NCBI GenBank assembly: GCA_012799265.1
Contig: JAAZLP010000159.1
Coordinates: forward strand, 1-9,152
Reading direction: 5' to 3'
Length of the DNA: 9,152 nucleotides
From: Phyllobacteriaceae bacterium
GTDB taxonomy: Bacteria; Pseudomonadota; Alphaproteobacteria; Rhizobiales; Devosiaceae
The position numbers and the translations under genes are program-made. Position 1 is the stretch's first letter; every line of letters begins with the position of its first letter. This document shows positions 1 to 6,172 of the stretch, piece after piece. A model generated the notes under the pieces. The model saw nothing but the letters and a program-made list of their open reading frames with translations, had not been told where the DNA came from and did no database searches.

Positions 1-378
1 CGGCTGGGTCGTCTGCTGACGCAAAAACTGCGCATCCTCGACGAAAACCGGTCTTGAGCGCGATACAGCACCGACTACGGTTGGCACACTGGCCTCGTAC
101 CGATTCCGTATGCGAACAGTTTCACGCTTTTTGAAATCGACACCATCGAGGTGCTCGATGAACGTCGTGACGAAATGCTGGCGTGTCTGTTCGCCATCAC
201 TGACTATATCAATGCCAGCTCGCTGCTGGTCGAGAAGCGACAGGCGCAAGGCGTCCTGCTTGCCCTCGGATAGGTCGGCGCCCTGCAGGCGCCAGGGCGA
301 CCAGAGCTTTTCCGGCTGGGCGAGCCAGGATGGCTTGGGCAGGCTGCCAGCGGTCGAGGTTGGGAGAAGTGTGTTCAT
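1..378 (-). CDS. mesD: MesD, core methionine synthase (N-terminal part, runs off window)
   Basis: Transfers a methyl group to homocysteine to make methionine in the cytoplasm. Only the first 126 residues are inside the window, and the frame stays open to position 1. The visible part looks like the start of the catalytic barrel of MetE/core methionine synthases: a GSLPKP motif near residue 12 and VSDGEQTRQHF around residues 67-77. It has none of the roughly 400-residue folate-binding N-terminal half of MetE. The ATG at 376-378 has a good AGGA ribosome site 7 bases upstream and follows the mesX stop by 23 bp, so the two genes are co-transcribed. Published work (Price, Deutschbauer and Arkin 2021) found that the MesD family needs neither methyl-tetrahydrofolate nor cobalamin, but needs DUF1852 and oxygen. 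The neighbour is exactly DUF1852, which makes MesD far likelier than a truncated MetE. The zinc ligands lie outside the window and cannot be checked. Confidence 0.87.
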   Translation of the reverse strand, partial: MNTLLPTSTAGSLPKPSWLAQPEKLWSPWRLQGADLSEGKQDALRLSLLDQQRAGIDIVSDGEQTRQHFVTTFIEHLDGVDFKKRETVRIRNRYEASVPTVVGAVSRSRPVFVEDAQFLRQQTTQP

Positions 379-401
379 CAGGGTGTCCTGGGTATGGGCG
401 A

Positions 402-1388
402 TCAGGCGGCATGGCTGGCAGACCAGTGCTCAAGCACGGGTCCATAGGGTTCGATGAAATGTGCGGCAGCGAATTTCGCCTGTTCGGTCGCCAGGCGACT
501 GCGTTCCTCCCGGTCGTAAACAACCCGGGTAAGCGAATAGTCCTTATGGTCGAGCCGAGGCTGAAACACCGCCCCGGCGGCCGCATTGGCGTTGTAAATC
601 TCGGGTCGGTAGATCCGCTGGAACGTCTCCATCGTGCTGATGGTGCTGATCAGCTCGAGGTTGGAGTAGTCCTGGAGAAGGTCGCCGATAAAGTAGAACG
701 CCAGCGGCGCGACGCTGCCTGACGGCATGAAGTAGCGAACCCGCATGCCCATCTTTCCGAAATACTGATCGGTCAGGGAGGGGTCATCCTGCCGGTATTC
801 GACCCCCATCACCGGGTGGTGGTTTTCCGTCCGGTGGTAGGTCTTACTGGTTGAGGCGCTGATGCAGATGACGGGCGGCTTGCCGAACTGCGCCCTATAC
901 GCCTCGGAGCGCAGGAAGCTCGTGAACAGGCGGCCGTGCAGGTCGCCAAAATTGTCCGGCACGGTGAAGTCCGCCCGGTTCCTGTTGTGCTCGGGAAGGA
1001 CGACGCTAAAGTCGTAATCCCTCACGTAGGAGGAAAAGTTGTTGCCGACGGTCCCGGCGATGCACGCGCCAGATAGCCTGTCGTGGATTGTGGTCTCAAG
1101 CATTTCGATCAGCGGAAACGCCTCTCCGCCGGCGATGCTCATTTCCGCAGAAATGATTTTGAGTTCGACCGAATAGCGATCGGAAGTGGGATTGTCCCAG
1201 CAGGCGAGCGCGTTGAAGCGGCTATCGATCATCCTGAGGGCATTCCAGAGGTTTTCCTGCCGCGCCTCGCCCCTTGCCAGATTGGCGAAGTTGGTGGTCA
1301 GGCGCGTGCTGTCGGAAGGACGGTAATCCTCGTCGAACGGTATGCTCTTGATTGTAAATGTAGTGACCGGATCTTCAGTCAGAGACAT
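402..1388 (-). CDS. mesX: MesX, DUF1852 protein required by MesD
   Basis: Recognised as DUF1852 from its N-terminal run (FTIKSIPFDEDYRPSDSTR, then TTNFANLARGEARQENLWNA) and its overall length. DUF1852 proteins are needed, with oxygen, for MesD methionine synthase activity; the chemistry is not established, though an oxygenase-like role supplying the methyl group has been considered. No signal peptide or membrane segment is seen, so it is probably cytoplasmic. The reading frame opens at 1412, but I prefer the ATG at 1386-1388 (328 residues, beginning MSLTED): a GGGG ribosome-site-like element lies 5 bases before it, and the eight extra residues (MPPTIGAM) would be encoded inside a leader hairpin. 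ATG at 1389-1391 is also possible. It is first in the operon with mesD and sits directly behind a cobalamin riboswitch, so it should be expressed when B12 is scarce. Confidence 0.9.
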   Translation of the reverse strand: MSLTEDPVTTFTIKSIPFDEDYRPSDSTRLTTNFANLARGEARQENLWNALRMIDSRFNALACWDNPTSDRYSVELKIISAEMSIAGGEAFPLIEMLETTIHDRLSGACIAGTVGNNFSSYVRDYDFSVVLPEHNRNRADFTVPDNFGDLHGRLFTSFLRSEAYRAQFGKPPVICISASTSKTYHRTENHHPVMGVEYRQDDPSLTDQYFGKMGMRVRYFMPSGSVAPLAFYFIGDLLQDYSNLELISTISTMETFQRIYRPEIYNANAAAGAVFQPRLDHKDYSLTRVVYDREERSRLATEQAKFAAAHFIEPYGPVLEHWSASHAA

Positions 1389-1391
1389 CAT

Positions 1392-1411
1392 TGCCCCAAT
1401 TGTTGGGGGCA
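1392..1411 (-). promoter_or_regulatory. Start-codon hairpin of mesX (possible riboswitch expression platform)
   Basis: On the minus strand TGCCCC (1411-1406) and GGGGCA (1397-1392) are complementary; an alternative register pairs CCCCAA with TTGGGG across a 3-base loop. The 3' arm contains the only ribosome-site-like G-run upstream of the mesX ATG codons at 1391 and 1388. The hairpin would therefore block translation initiation, which is how many proteobacterial B12 leaders act. The structure is seen in sequence; the function is inferred. Confidence 0.5.
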
Positions 1412-1467
1412 TGGGTCAGCGGACACCTAGCAGAGGACGCACACATGCGACCTGCACTGCGGCTCAC

Positions 1468-1680
1468 TGGGACACCCCGCCCGTGGACGTTATCTTGCCG
1501 AGGCAGGTCTCCTGGCTCGCGGGTCAGGGCTTCAGTCCGTCTTCCCAGGGTCTTTCCCCAGTGACATGCAGGACATCGGCTCGCCGCTTACAGTTGCGGG
1601 GGCAGCGTCGGAATCCCGCAAGCGGTACACCGACTTCCCTCTTAGCCCCGGGTTGCACGCAACGCCGGGGAACCTAGGCA
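1468..1680 (-). promoter_or_regulatory. Cobalamin (B12) riboswitch upstream of mesX-mesD
   Basis: Read on the minus strand, the leader carries the hallmark cobalamin riboswitch elements in order: AGGTT at 1675-1671, the core GCTGCCCCCGCAACTGTAAG within 1606-1584 closing with GCGG, a GTCACTG element at 1565-1559, and the B12 box AGCCAGGAGACCTGCC within 1520-1502. A short hairpin with GGG/CCC arms and loop CGGGGTGT follows at 1482-1469, where the regulatory L13 hairpin is expected. Cobalamin riboswitches bind adenosylcobalamin or related corrinoids and usually shut expression off. The downstream genes make methionine without B12, so repression by B12 fits. About 60-80 bases separate the element from the mesX start. 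Confidence 0.95.
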
Positions 1681-1685
1681 TGCGC

Positions 1686-1714
1686 AACATCCAACAGACC
1701 AAGCGCACTGTCAA
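1686..1714 (-). promoter_or_regulatory. Predicted sigma-70-type promoter of the riboswitch-mesX-mesD transcript
   Basis: On the minus strand a perfect TTGACA (1714-1709) is followed after 17 bases by GATGTT (1691-1686), a weak -10. Transcription would begin at about 1680, just before the first riboswitch element. The -35 match and the position support it; the poor -10 limits confidence. Confidence 0.5.
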
Positions 1715-1718
1715 CCCT

Positions 1719-1740
1719 GATATAAAGAAATCTTTATATC
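1719..1740. promoter_or_regulatory. Perfect 22-bp palindrome, candidate operator
   Basis: GATATAAAGA and TCTTTATATC are exact 10-base reverse complements separated by AA. The site lies four bases upstream of the -35 box of the mesX leader promoter and about 160 bp before the divergent 163-residue gene. It is AT-rich in a G+C-rich genome and has no T-tract, so it looks like a protein-binding site and not a terminator. A methionine-cycle regulator of the ArsR family (SahR) is one candidate on general grounds, but I cannot confirm the motif match. Confidence 0.55.
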
Positions 1741-1838
1741 CACTTGCAGGGATGGTCTGGAGACCATGAAATCGCTTAACCGCGTTAGATAACGCGCGCG
1801 CCATGCAGTTCGGATGAGGCCATCCAAACCTGCGGCGC

Positions 1839-1868
1839 TTGGCATTCTTTCCCTATCCCGGATATAGG
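1839..1868 (+). promoter_or_regulatory. Weak candidate promoter of the 163-residue gene
   Basis: TTGGCA at 1839-1844 and TATAGG at 1863-1868 are 18 bases apart and lie about 30-55 bases before the ATG at 1897. A small inverted repeat, CCTAT/ATAGG (1852-1868 region), overlaps the -10. This rests on consensus matching only. Confidence 0.3.
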
Positions 1869-1896
1869 CCGAAAAGGATTTCGAATACCTCCTTGG

Positions 1897-2388
1897 ATGA
1901 GCAGAACAGTGACTTTTGACGATCCCTCCCCGCAAACCCGCCTGTCGGAATCCGATCTCATTGAAGTGCGCAAGTCGGTGCCAGACGCTATCTCGCTAGG
2001 TTCGGATCACAGGAATCGACAAATCTTACGCCGGCTAAAGACCGCCGCGCGCCGGGCTGGCGCAATTGAAGTCACCATCGATGGTTCTGATATCATCTGC
2101 ACCTTCCCGTCCAAGGAGAAGGCTGATCAATCCGGGCGAGCTTTCGCTGAAATTCTCGATGCAGCAGAGAGCGACCGTGTGCCGCCGAAAGTGCTGGAAG
2201 AAGCGTTGATGATCAGCTCAAAAGAGCGGTCGGCGTGGACGAAGGCAGGTCTTATACGAACGTCGGGCCACGAAGTATTTCATTCCGGGAGGCAGGCAAT
2301 TCGTGTGCCGCTTTATGCCTCTGCAGAGGTCCGTCGCTTGCGGCAGGATTTCTCGCAAGTCGAGCTCTGGCGGGCCTCCACGCTCTGA
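1897..2388 (+). CDS. Hypothetical protein, 163 residues, not recognised
   Basis: I do not recognise this family. The protein is soluble-looking, with no signal peptide or membrane segment. Residues about 35-65 are rich in arginine and lysine (NRQILRRLKTAARRAGAIEV). A short beta-like stretch follows (VTIDGSDIICTF), then a helical region. The C-terminal third (about residues 100-150) contains SSKERSAWTKAGLIRTSGHE and GRQAIRVPLYASAEVRRL. This resembles a helix-turn-helix followed by a wing-like segment, so DNA binding is possible but unproven. The ATG at 1897 is the only ATG that keeps the full length, and no strong ribosome site precedes it. Coding looks real because no longer competing frame exists here and the codons are G+C-biased. 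It is divergent from mesX and convergent with the ABC importer, whose stop codon is 16 bp away. Confidence 0.7.
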   Translation: MSRTVTFDDPSPQTRLSESDLIEVRKSVPDAISLGSDHRNRQILRRLKTAARRAGAIEVTIDGSDIICTFPSKEKADQSGRAFAEILDAAESDRVPPKVLEEALMISSKERSAWTKAGLIRTSGHEVFHSGRQAIRVPLYASAEVRRLRQDFSQVELWRASTL

Positions 2389-2404
2389 CTTTGGTCCTAC
2401 ACAT

Positions 2405-3592
2405 TTACTCAGCGTCGTCGCTCAGAATAGACCTATAGAATACACGCTGATGACCAGATTCCAGTTCCGGGTGAAAAATGGAAATCAAATCCCGTAGGAC
2501 CAGGTCAGGCCTCAGCGTGCCGAGCTCATAGAATTGGATGCCTCCATTCTCTCCTTTAAGAGCGTCTGGCATCCACACTTGCCCAGACAAAGCGGCAGGC
2601 AGTTGAGCCAGGCGGGGATCATCTGCTTCAATGTCCGATAGGCGGCTGTATGAATTAGAGGCATGTATCCAGAAATCAGCCTCCAACGCAGAAACAATCA
2701 ATCGCTCCAAGTCGTGGATCTGAAAACTGCCAGTGCTGGTGTTGTCGCTAAATATGTAACGACCGCCAGCATCCCGAATGGCGTTTGCAACAAAACTTTC
2801 TCCACCAGCTGCGAAAAAAATTCCCTCATACGCTGCGCCGCTTAACACCTTGGGCCTCGCCTCTTCAGGCAAACTCGAAACTAATGATGAAGCCTCAAGA
2901 TAATCCCGGGCGATCTCTTGATAGATGCCATTGGCCTTCTCCTCATCATTGAAGAACGTCGAGGTAAACTTCACCCACTCAGCCCGGCCCAATGGCGTAT
3001 TTTCCTGATAATCAGCATGGTGAATTACCGGGATGCCAATGTTCCGAATGGTCGCAAGTTCGGCTGAACTGCTACCGGCGCTCATGAATGCGTCTGGCCA
3101 CGAAGCAACAACTTTCTCGGCATCAAGAACGCCGTTCGGTTCGAATTCGACGACATCCATTGAGGCGACCCGCTCAACCACCGAAGGCAGCGAAATATAG
3201 TCCTTATGTGCGACACCAGTAATGGCAGCTAGCCTGCCTAGTGCCTCCAGAGAGGGGTTCTGCGTGGTGCTGCCTACAAACACTGACTGAATGGGTATAG
3301 TGATCGTAGCAGCAATTGATATATCCAAATCTGGAACAGGTGCCCCACACTGCACCAAGAGGTAAGTTTCCGCCCGCCCACCAGAATAAGGACGTGGAAC
3401 CGTCACTAGTTTATAGTATCCATGATACTCGACCGAGAAATTTGAAGCTGCCTCAACCACCGCCTTTTCCGGGAAATAATCGGCCTGCTCCGAGAAATCC
3501 TCGATGCAGACACGCGTATCCGCCGCTTCAGCATGGACTGTTCCCGACATAACCAGTGCTAGAACGACCCAAATCTTGCACATGTCATGCAT
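2405..3592 (-). CDS. ABC importer periplasmic binding protein (FepB/BtuF-like family)
   Basis: Binds the imported ligand in the periplasm and delivers it to the permease encoded by the same operon. Residues 1-21 form a signal peptide (hydrophobic IWVVLALVMS, predicted cleavage after VHA); there is no lipobox, so the mature protein should be soluble. At 395 residues it is much longer than E. coli BtuF (about 270). The mature N-terminus has an extra region with DYFPEKAVVEAASNFSVEYH and YLLVQCGAPVP. Family motifs follow: YISLPSVVERVASM near 132 and ENTPLGRAEWVKFTSTFF at 197-214. Proteins of this kind are usually labelled iron or siderophore binding proteins without proof. Its ATG overlaps the ATPase stop codon by 8 bp. 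A second possible start is Met4. B12-regulated neighbours on both sides make a corrinoid ligand an attractive guess, but the sequence alone does not decide it. Confidence 0.85.
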   Translation of the reverse strand: MHDMCKIWVVLALVMSGTVHAEAADTRVCIEDFSEQADYFPEKAVVEAASNFSVEYHGYYKLVTVPRPYSGGRAETYLLVQCGAPVPDLDISIAATITIPIQSVFVGSTTQNPSLEALGRLAAITGVAHKDYISLPSVVERVASMDVVEFEPNGVLDAEKVVASWPDAFMSAGSSSAELATIRNIGIPVIHHADYQENTPLGRAEWVKFTSTFFNDEEKANGIYQEIARDYLEASSLVSSLPEEARPKVLSGAAYEGIFFAAGGESFVANAIRDAGGRYIFSDNTSTGSFQIHDLERLIVSALEADFWIHASNSYSRLSDIEADDPRLAQLPAALSGQVWMPDALKGENGGIQFYELGTLRPDLVLRDLISIFHPELESGHQRVFYRSILSDDAE

Positions 3593-4616
3593 TTTCGGTG
3601 CCGGCAGTTGTGGAAGTTACAAACCGAATGGAACGCCCGAGTTCCTCATAGCTGGTCCCATGCTGTTCATGATCGCCAACGGTCAACTTCCAGCCCTGTT
3701 CACTCATCACTACTTGAATTCCGTCTAGTTCTCGGTCGAAGCTAGGGGCGAACCCCTCCCTTTGCAGTAGCGTCGATGCTAGCCTAATCCGCGGCTCAGG
3801 CCCAATCACACAGGCCGTTCCCAATAAGGGGTTGCGTGCGACGACAGTGCGATCGGCTGCTGAAAACGCAACAAGGGGACTTGAGAAAACAGCCCCAATC
3901 GTGCCGTTCTCAATCAGGTCTTCAGGCGCTCCTACGTCGAGGTCACCGCGCCGATTGAGCAGCCAGATGACATCCGCCGTGCGCAGGGCTAGATCCAAAT
4001 CATGGCACGACAGGACTACGGCCATGGACGTGGTACGTGCCAAGTTTCTTAGGGTTGTCAGTAACTCCGCTCTCGCAGTGACGTCCAGAAACGCTGTGGG
4101 TTCATCTAGCACCAATATTTTGGGCTGCTGGGCGAGTGCACGTGCGACCGTGACACGCTGTCGCTCTCCATCGGACATCTCGTCGACGCTTCGCGTAGCC
4201 AGGTGCGCGGCGCCGACAAGATCAAGAGCTTGCCGAGCGATAAACTCGTCATGTTTGGTGAGGGAGCCCGCCCAATTGGTATAGGGATATCGGCCCAATT
4301 CAACGAGCTCTAAGGCGGTCATTGCACCCAGAGATAGTTTGTCCGTAAGGACCAGTCCTACATTTTTCGCCAGGTCGACCTGAGGCAGGCGCGCGATGTC
4401 CCTCCCCTCGATTTCGATCCGTCCAAAGAGAGGCGGCTGTGAGCGCGCCAAAGTCCGCAACAGTGTGGATTTACCGCCGCCATTCGCACCGAGTAGGATT
4501 GTGACTTCGCCCCCGTTCAGGTCGAGGTTCAAATCAGACAATACGAGTGAGGTTGACCTGCGACTTTTATAGCCGACAGAGACACCTCGCAGTTGCATCA
4601 ACGGAGAACTCACCAC
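3585..4616 (-). CDS. ABC importer ATPase (FecE/BtuD family) with long C-terminal extension
   Basis: Hydrolyses ATP on the cytoplasmic face to drive uptake through the permease next door. Walker A is GANGGGKS (43-50), the signature is MSDGERQRV (147-155, in place of LSGGQ), Walker B is ILVLDEP (167-173) and the switch histidine is in SCHDLD (H205). At the Q-loop the usual glutamine is absent: the strand reads VGLVLTDK (87-93), followed by LELVELGRYPYTNW, a combination I associate with one FecE-like subfamily. The protein is 343 residues, about 90 more than a typical BtuD or FecE; the extra part (about 235-343) is of unknown role. The start is taken as GTG at 4614-4616 because GGGGGA lies 4 bases upstream; it overlaps the permease stop (GTGGTGA). 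GTG at 4613 or ATG at 4598 are alternatives. The tight overlaps imply translational coupling. Confidence 0.92.
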   Translation of the reverse strand: MVSSPLMQLRGVSVGYKSRRSTSLVLSDLNLDLNGGEVTILLGANGGGKSTLLRTLARSQPPLFGRIEIEGRDIARLPQVDLAKNVGLVLTDKLSLGAMTALELVELGRYPYTNWAGSLTKHDEFIARQALDLVGAAHLATRSVDEMSDGERQRVTVARALAQQPKILVLDEPTAFLDVTARAELLTTLRNLARTTSMAVVLSCHDLDLALRTADVIWLLNRRGDLDVGAPEDLIENGTIGAVFSSPLVAFSAADRTVVARNPLLGTACVIGPEPRIRLASTLLQREGFAPSFDRELDGIQVVMSEQGWKLTVGDHEQHGTSYEELGRSIRFVTSTTAGTENA

Positions 4617-5638
4617 GCGATCCCCCGGCGCGATCGCAGGATAACGAAGATGACGATTGGTGCCCCCACCAGGGCCGTGACCGCGTTAATCGGCAAAATT
4701 CCCATTTGGCCAGGAGCAAGCGAGGCAAGTTGCGCAACAAGCGCAAATTGCGCGCCCAAAAGCGCAGAAACTGGCACGAGTATCGCGTGGTCTGAGGTCC
4801 TGGTCACAGCGCGCGCAAGATGCGGGACAGCGACACCGAGGAATGCGATGGGACCACAATAAGCGGTTACAGCCCCGGCCATAAGGGAAGCGGACCCCAT
4901 TGTGGCCAGCCGAGTAAGCCGCGTGTTCACCCCCATGGACCGAGCGTAATCCTCACCCAGTAGTGTCGCGTTGAGCTGTTTGATGGAGATCGCAGCAACC
5001 CCCAGCCCACAACATATCGTACTCAGGAACACGGGCAAATCGGACCAAGAAACGGCGCTGAAAGAACCGAAGCCCCAAGCCGTCCACCGTTGAAGTTGGT
5101 CGGGCGATGCGCCGGCAACCAAGACCGTCACGAACGCTGAAACTGCATACCCCACCATCAAGCCAAAAATCAGAACTGTACCGGCATTGCGCAGGTAAGA
5201 GGCGATGATGAGGGTCGGAATAAGAATTACCAAAGCGCCCAGAGTAGCAGACAACACAACTGTGATAGATCCCACAAATCCCGTGCTCGCACCAAATACG
5301 CCAAACGTGAAACCGCCGGACACCAACACCACCAGCGCTACACCAAGGCTTGCCCCAGACGTCACCCCGAGTACGTACGGATCTGCCAATGGATTTCTCA
5401 GTAAGGTCTGCATTTGCAAGCCGGCGACACCCAGCGCGGCTCCAGCAAGCGTAGCCGTAATCGCGCGTGGCATGCGGATAGAGATAACAACGTGGGCCAA
5501 TGCTGCCTGGTCCGTCTTGCCTAAGAATACCGCCAGGATTTCGCTCACCGAGACAGGCGTTGATCCAACTGTCACAGCCAAGACCAGCATGATTAGCCAG
5601 ACAAACGACAACGAGAGAATCGTGACGAAATTTCTCAT
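4610..5638 (-). CDS. ABC importer permease, FecCD/BtuC family
   Basis: Forms the membrane channel of a type II importer for a metal-chelate or corrinoid, normally as a homodimer. It has 342 residues with about ten hydrophobic segments, the first at about 5-24 and the last at about 315-335. The family signature NPLADPYVLGVTSGAS is at 82-97, the cytoplasmic coupling segment around GEDYARSMGV (228-237), then GPIAFLGVAVPHLAR (262-276) and the end motif LPINAVTALVGAP (315-327). The ATG at 5636-5638 has AAGGAAG about 8-14 bases upstream. It is first in a permease-ATPase-binding protein operon. Family members carry B12, haem or ferric siderophores, and the membrane sequence does not discriminate between them. 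No cobalamin riboswitch lies upstream on this strand. Confidence 0.93.
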   Translation of the reverse strand: MRNFVTILSLSFVWLIMLVLAVTVGSTPVSVSEILAVFLGKTDQAALAHVVISIRMPRAITATLAGAALGVAGLQMQTLLRNPLADPYVLGVTSGASLGVALVVLVSGGFTFGVFGASTGFVGSITVVLSATLGALVILIPTLIIASYLRNAGTVLIFGLMVGYAVSAFVTVLVAGASPDQLQRWTAWGFGSFSAVSWSDLPVFLSTICCGLGVAAISIKQLNATLLGEDYARSMGVNTRLTRLATMGSASLMAGAVTAYCGPIAFLGVAVPHLARAVTRTSDHAILVPVSALLGAQFALVAQLASLAPGQMGILPINAVTALVGAPIVIFVILRSRRGIAW

Positions 5639-5775
5639 CTGCTCAGCTTCCTTGAGGCAACGGCAGGCGTGCTAGGCGAAGCGCTAGGGGCTAAAAAACG
5701 GTGAGGCCGAGCAGTAGATAGCGACTCGGTCGGACCCGAGGATGATGACAAAAAGCAAGCATCCGACGATGAGGT
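5639..5775 (-). promoter_or_regulatory. Untranslated leader of the importer operon with three-segment pairing
   Basis: No gene is recognised here. On the minus strand CTCGG (5740-5736), CCGAG (5729-5725) and CTCGG (5711-5707) occur in order, so the middle copy can pair with either neighbour. A run of six T (5698-5693) follows the last copy by 8 bases. This is the outline of an attenuator, but stems of five pairs and the gap before the T-run make it weak evidence. Confidence 0.25.
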
Positions 5776-5780
5776 CGACG

Positions 5781-5809
5781 TGAATGAAGGGACGTCGGCG
5801 CTCTGTCAA
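5781..5809 (-). promoter_or_regulatory. Candidate promoter of the importer operon
   Basis: A perfect TTGACA on the minus strand (5809-5804) is followed after 17 bases by CATTCA (5786-5781), a poor -10. It would give a leader of about 135 bases. It points away from the plus-strand promoter at 5855-5882, so the two operons would be transcribed divergently from about 50 bp of shared DNA. Confidence 0.35.
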
Positions 5810-5854
5810 GCCCCCGCCCTGCTCCAATCTGCACAGCCTCCGGAAAACATCCCG

Positions 5855-5882
5855 TTGACCAAAACGCCGCCCGAGCTACTAT
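5855..5882 (+). promoter_or_regulatory. Predicted promoter of the riboswitch-nrdHIEF transcript
   Basis: TTGACC (5855-5860) and TACTAT (5877-5882) are 16 bases apart. Transcription would start near 5889, immediately before the first riboswitch element at 5891. The position fits well and each box is a 4-5 of 6 match. Confidence 0.5.
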
Positions 5883-5890
5883 ATCTAGCA

Positions 5891-6105
5891 TCAGAGGTTC
5901 TCCCGATTCTGAGGAATGGGGAGCTAAGATGGGAATTCGGTGCGCTGATTTCAGCAAATCCGAAGCTGCCCCCGCAACTGTAAGCGGTGAGCAATCGTCC
6001 GACAAACCACTGGGTGGCGTCACCCGGGAAGGAAGGATGTGAGCTTTGACCCGCGAGCCAGGAGACCTGCCTCAATCGAACGACGTCAACCGGCGGGGTG
6101 TCCGG
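5891..6105 (+). promoter_or_regulatory. Cobalamin (B12) riboswitch upstream of nrdHIEF
   Basis: All hallmark elements occur in order: AGAGGTT near 5893, core GCTGCCCCCGCAACTGTAAG closing with GCGG (5965-5987), CCACTGGG (6007-6014), and the B12 box AGCCAGGAGACCTGCC ending at 6071. A hairpin follows with CCGG arms and loop CGGGGTGT (6090-6105), the expected regulatory L13 position. A 27-base stretch (6047-6073) is identical to the mesX riboswitch (1526-1500, minus strand). The 5' part is less conserved. Class Ib ribonucleotide reductase needs no B12, so repression by adenosylcobalamin in favour of a B12-dependent NrdJ is the expected logic; B12 riboswitch control of B12-independent reductases is known in other bacteria. 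Confidence 0.95.
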
Positions 6106-6152
6106 CAAGGCGAGCGATATGCCGTTGGCCTGTCGTTTTCCTTCTGCACTTC

Positions 6153-6172
6153 GCCTCGTGAACAAACGAGGC
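6153..6172 (+). promoter_or_regulatory. Hairpin covering the nrdH ribosome binding site
   Basis: GCCTCGT (6153-6159) and ACGAGGC (6166-6172) are exact 7-base complements around a 6-base loop, GAACAA. The 3' arm holds the GAGG ribosome site (6168-6171) that lies 4 bases before the nrdH ATG at 6176. Such a hairpin is the usual off-state structure of translational B12 riboswitches. There is no T-run, so it is not a terminator. Confidence 0.65.

Noticed and set aside
110..1430. Several plus-strand frames opposite mesD and mesX.
   Set aside because: They are arginine/proline-rich shadows typical of the antisense of G+C-rich genes.
1754..1765. GGTCT/AGACC inverted repeat, considered as operator or terminator.
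   Set aside because: Five-base arms, no T-run, and no positional link to a promoter.
1532..1804. Open frames across the mesX riboswitch on both strands.
   Set aside because: The bases are constrained by conserved riboswitch RNA elements, and the peptides resemble nothing known.
2389..2404. Terminator between the convergent 163-residue gene and the importer.
   Set aside because: Only 16 bases separate the stop codons, and no stable hairpin with a T-run is visible.
5684..5827. Minus-strand frame of 47 residues from a TTG with a hydrophobic stretch (DLIVGCLLFVIILG), looking like a small membrane protein upstream of the permease.
   Set aside because: No ATG or GTG start, no ribosome site, and it overlaps the best importer promoter, which would transcribe only part of it. 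Kept only as a remote possibility.
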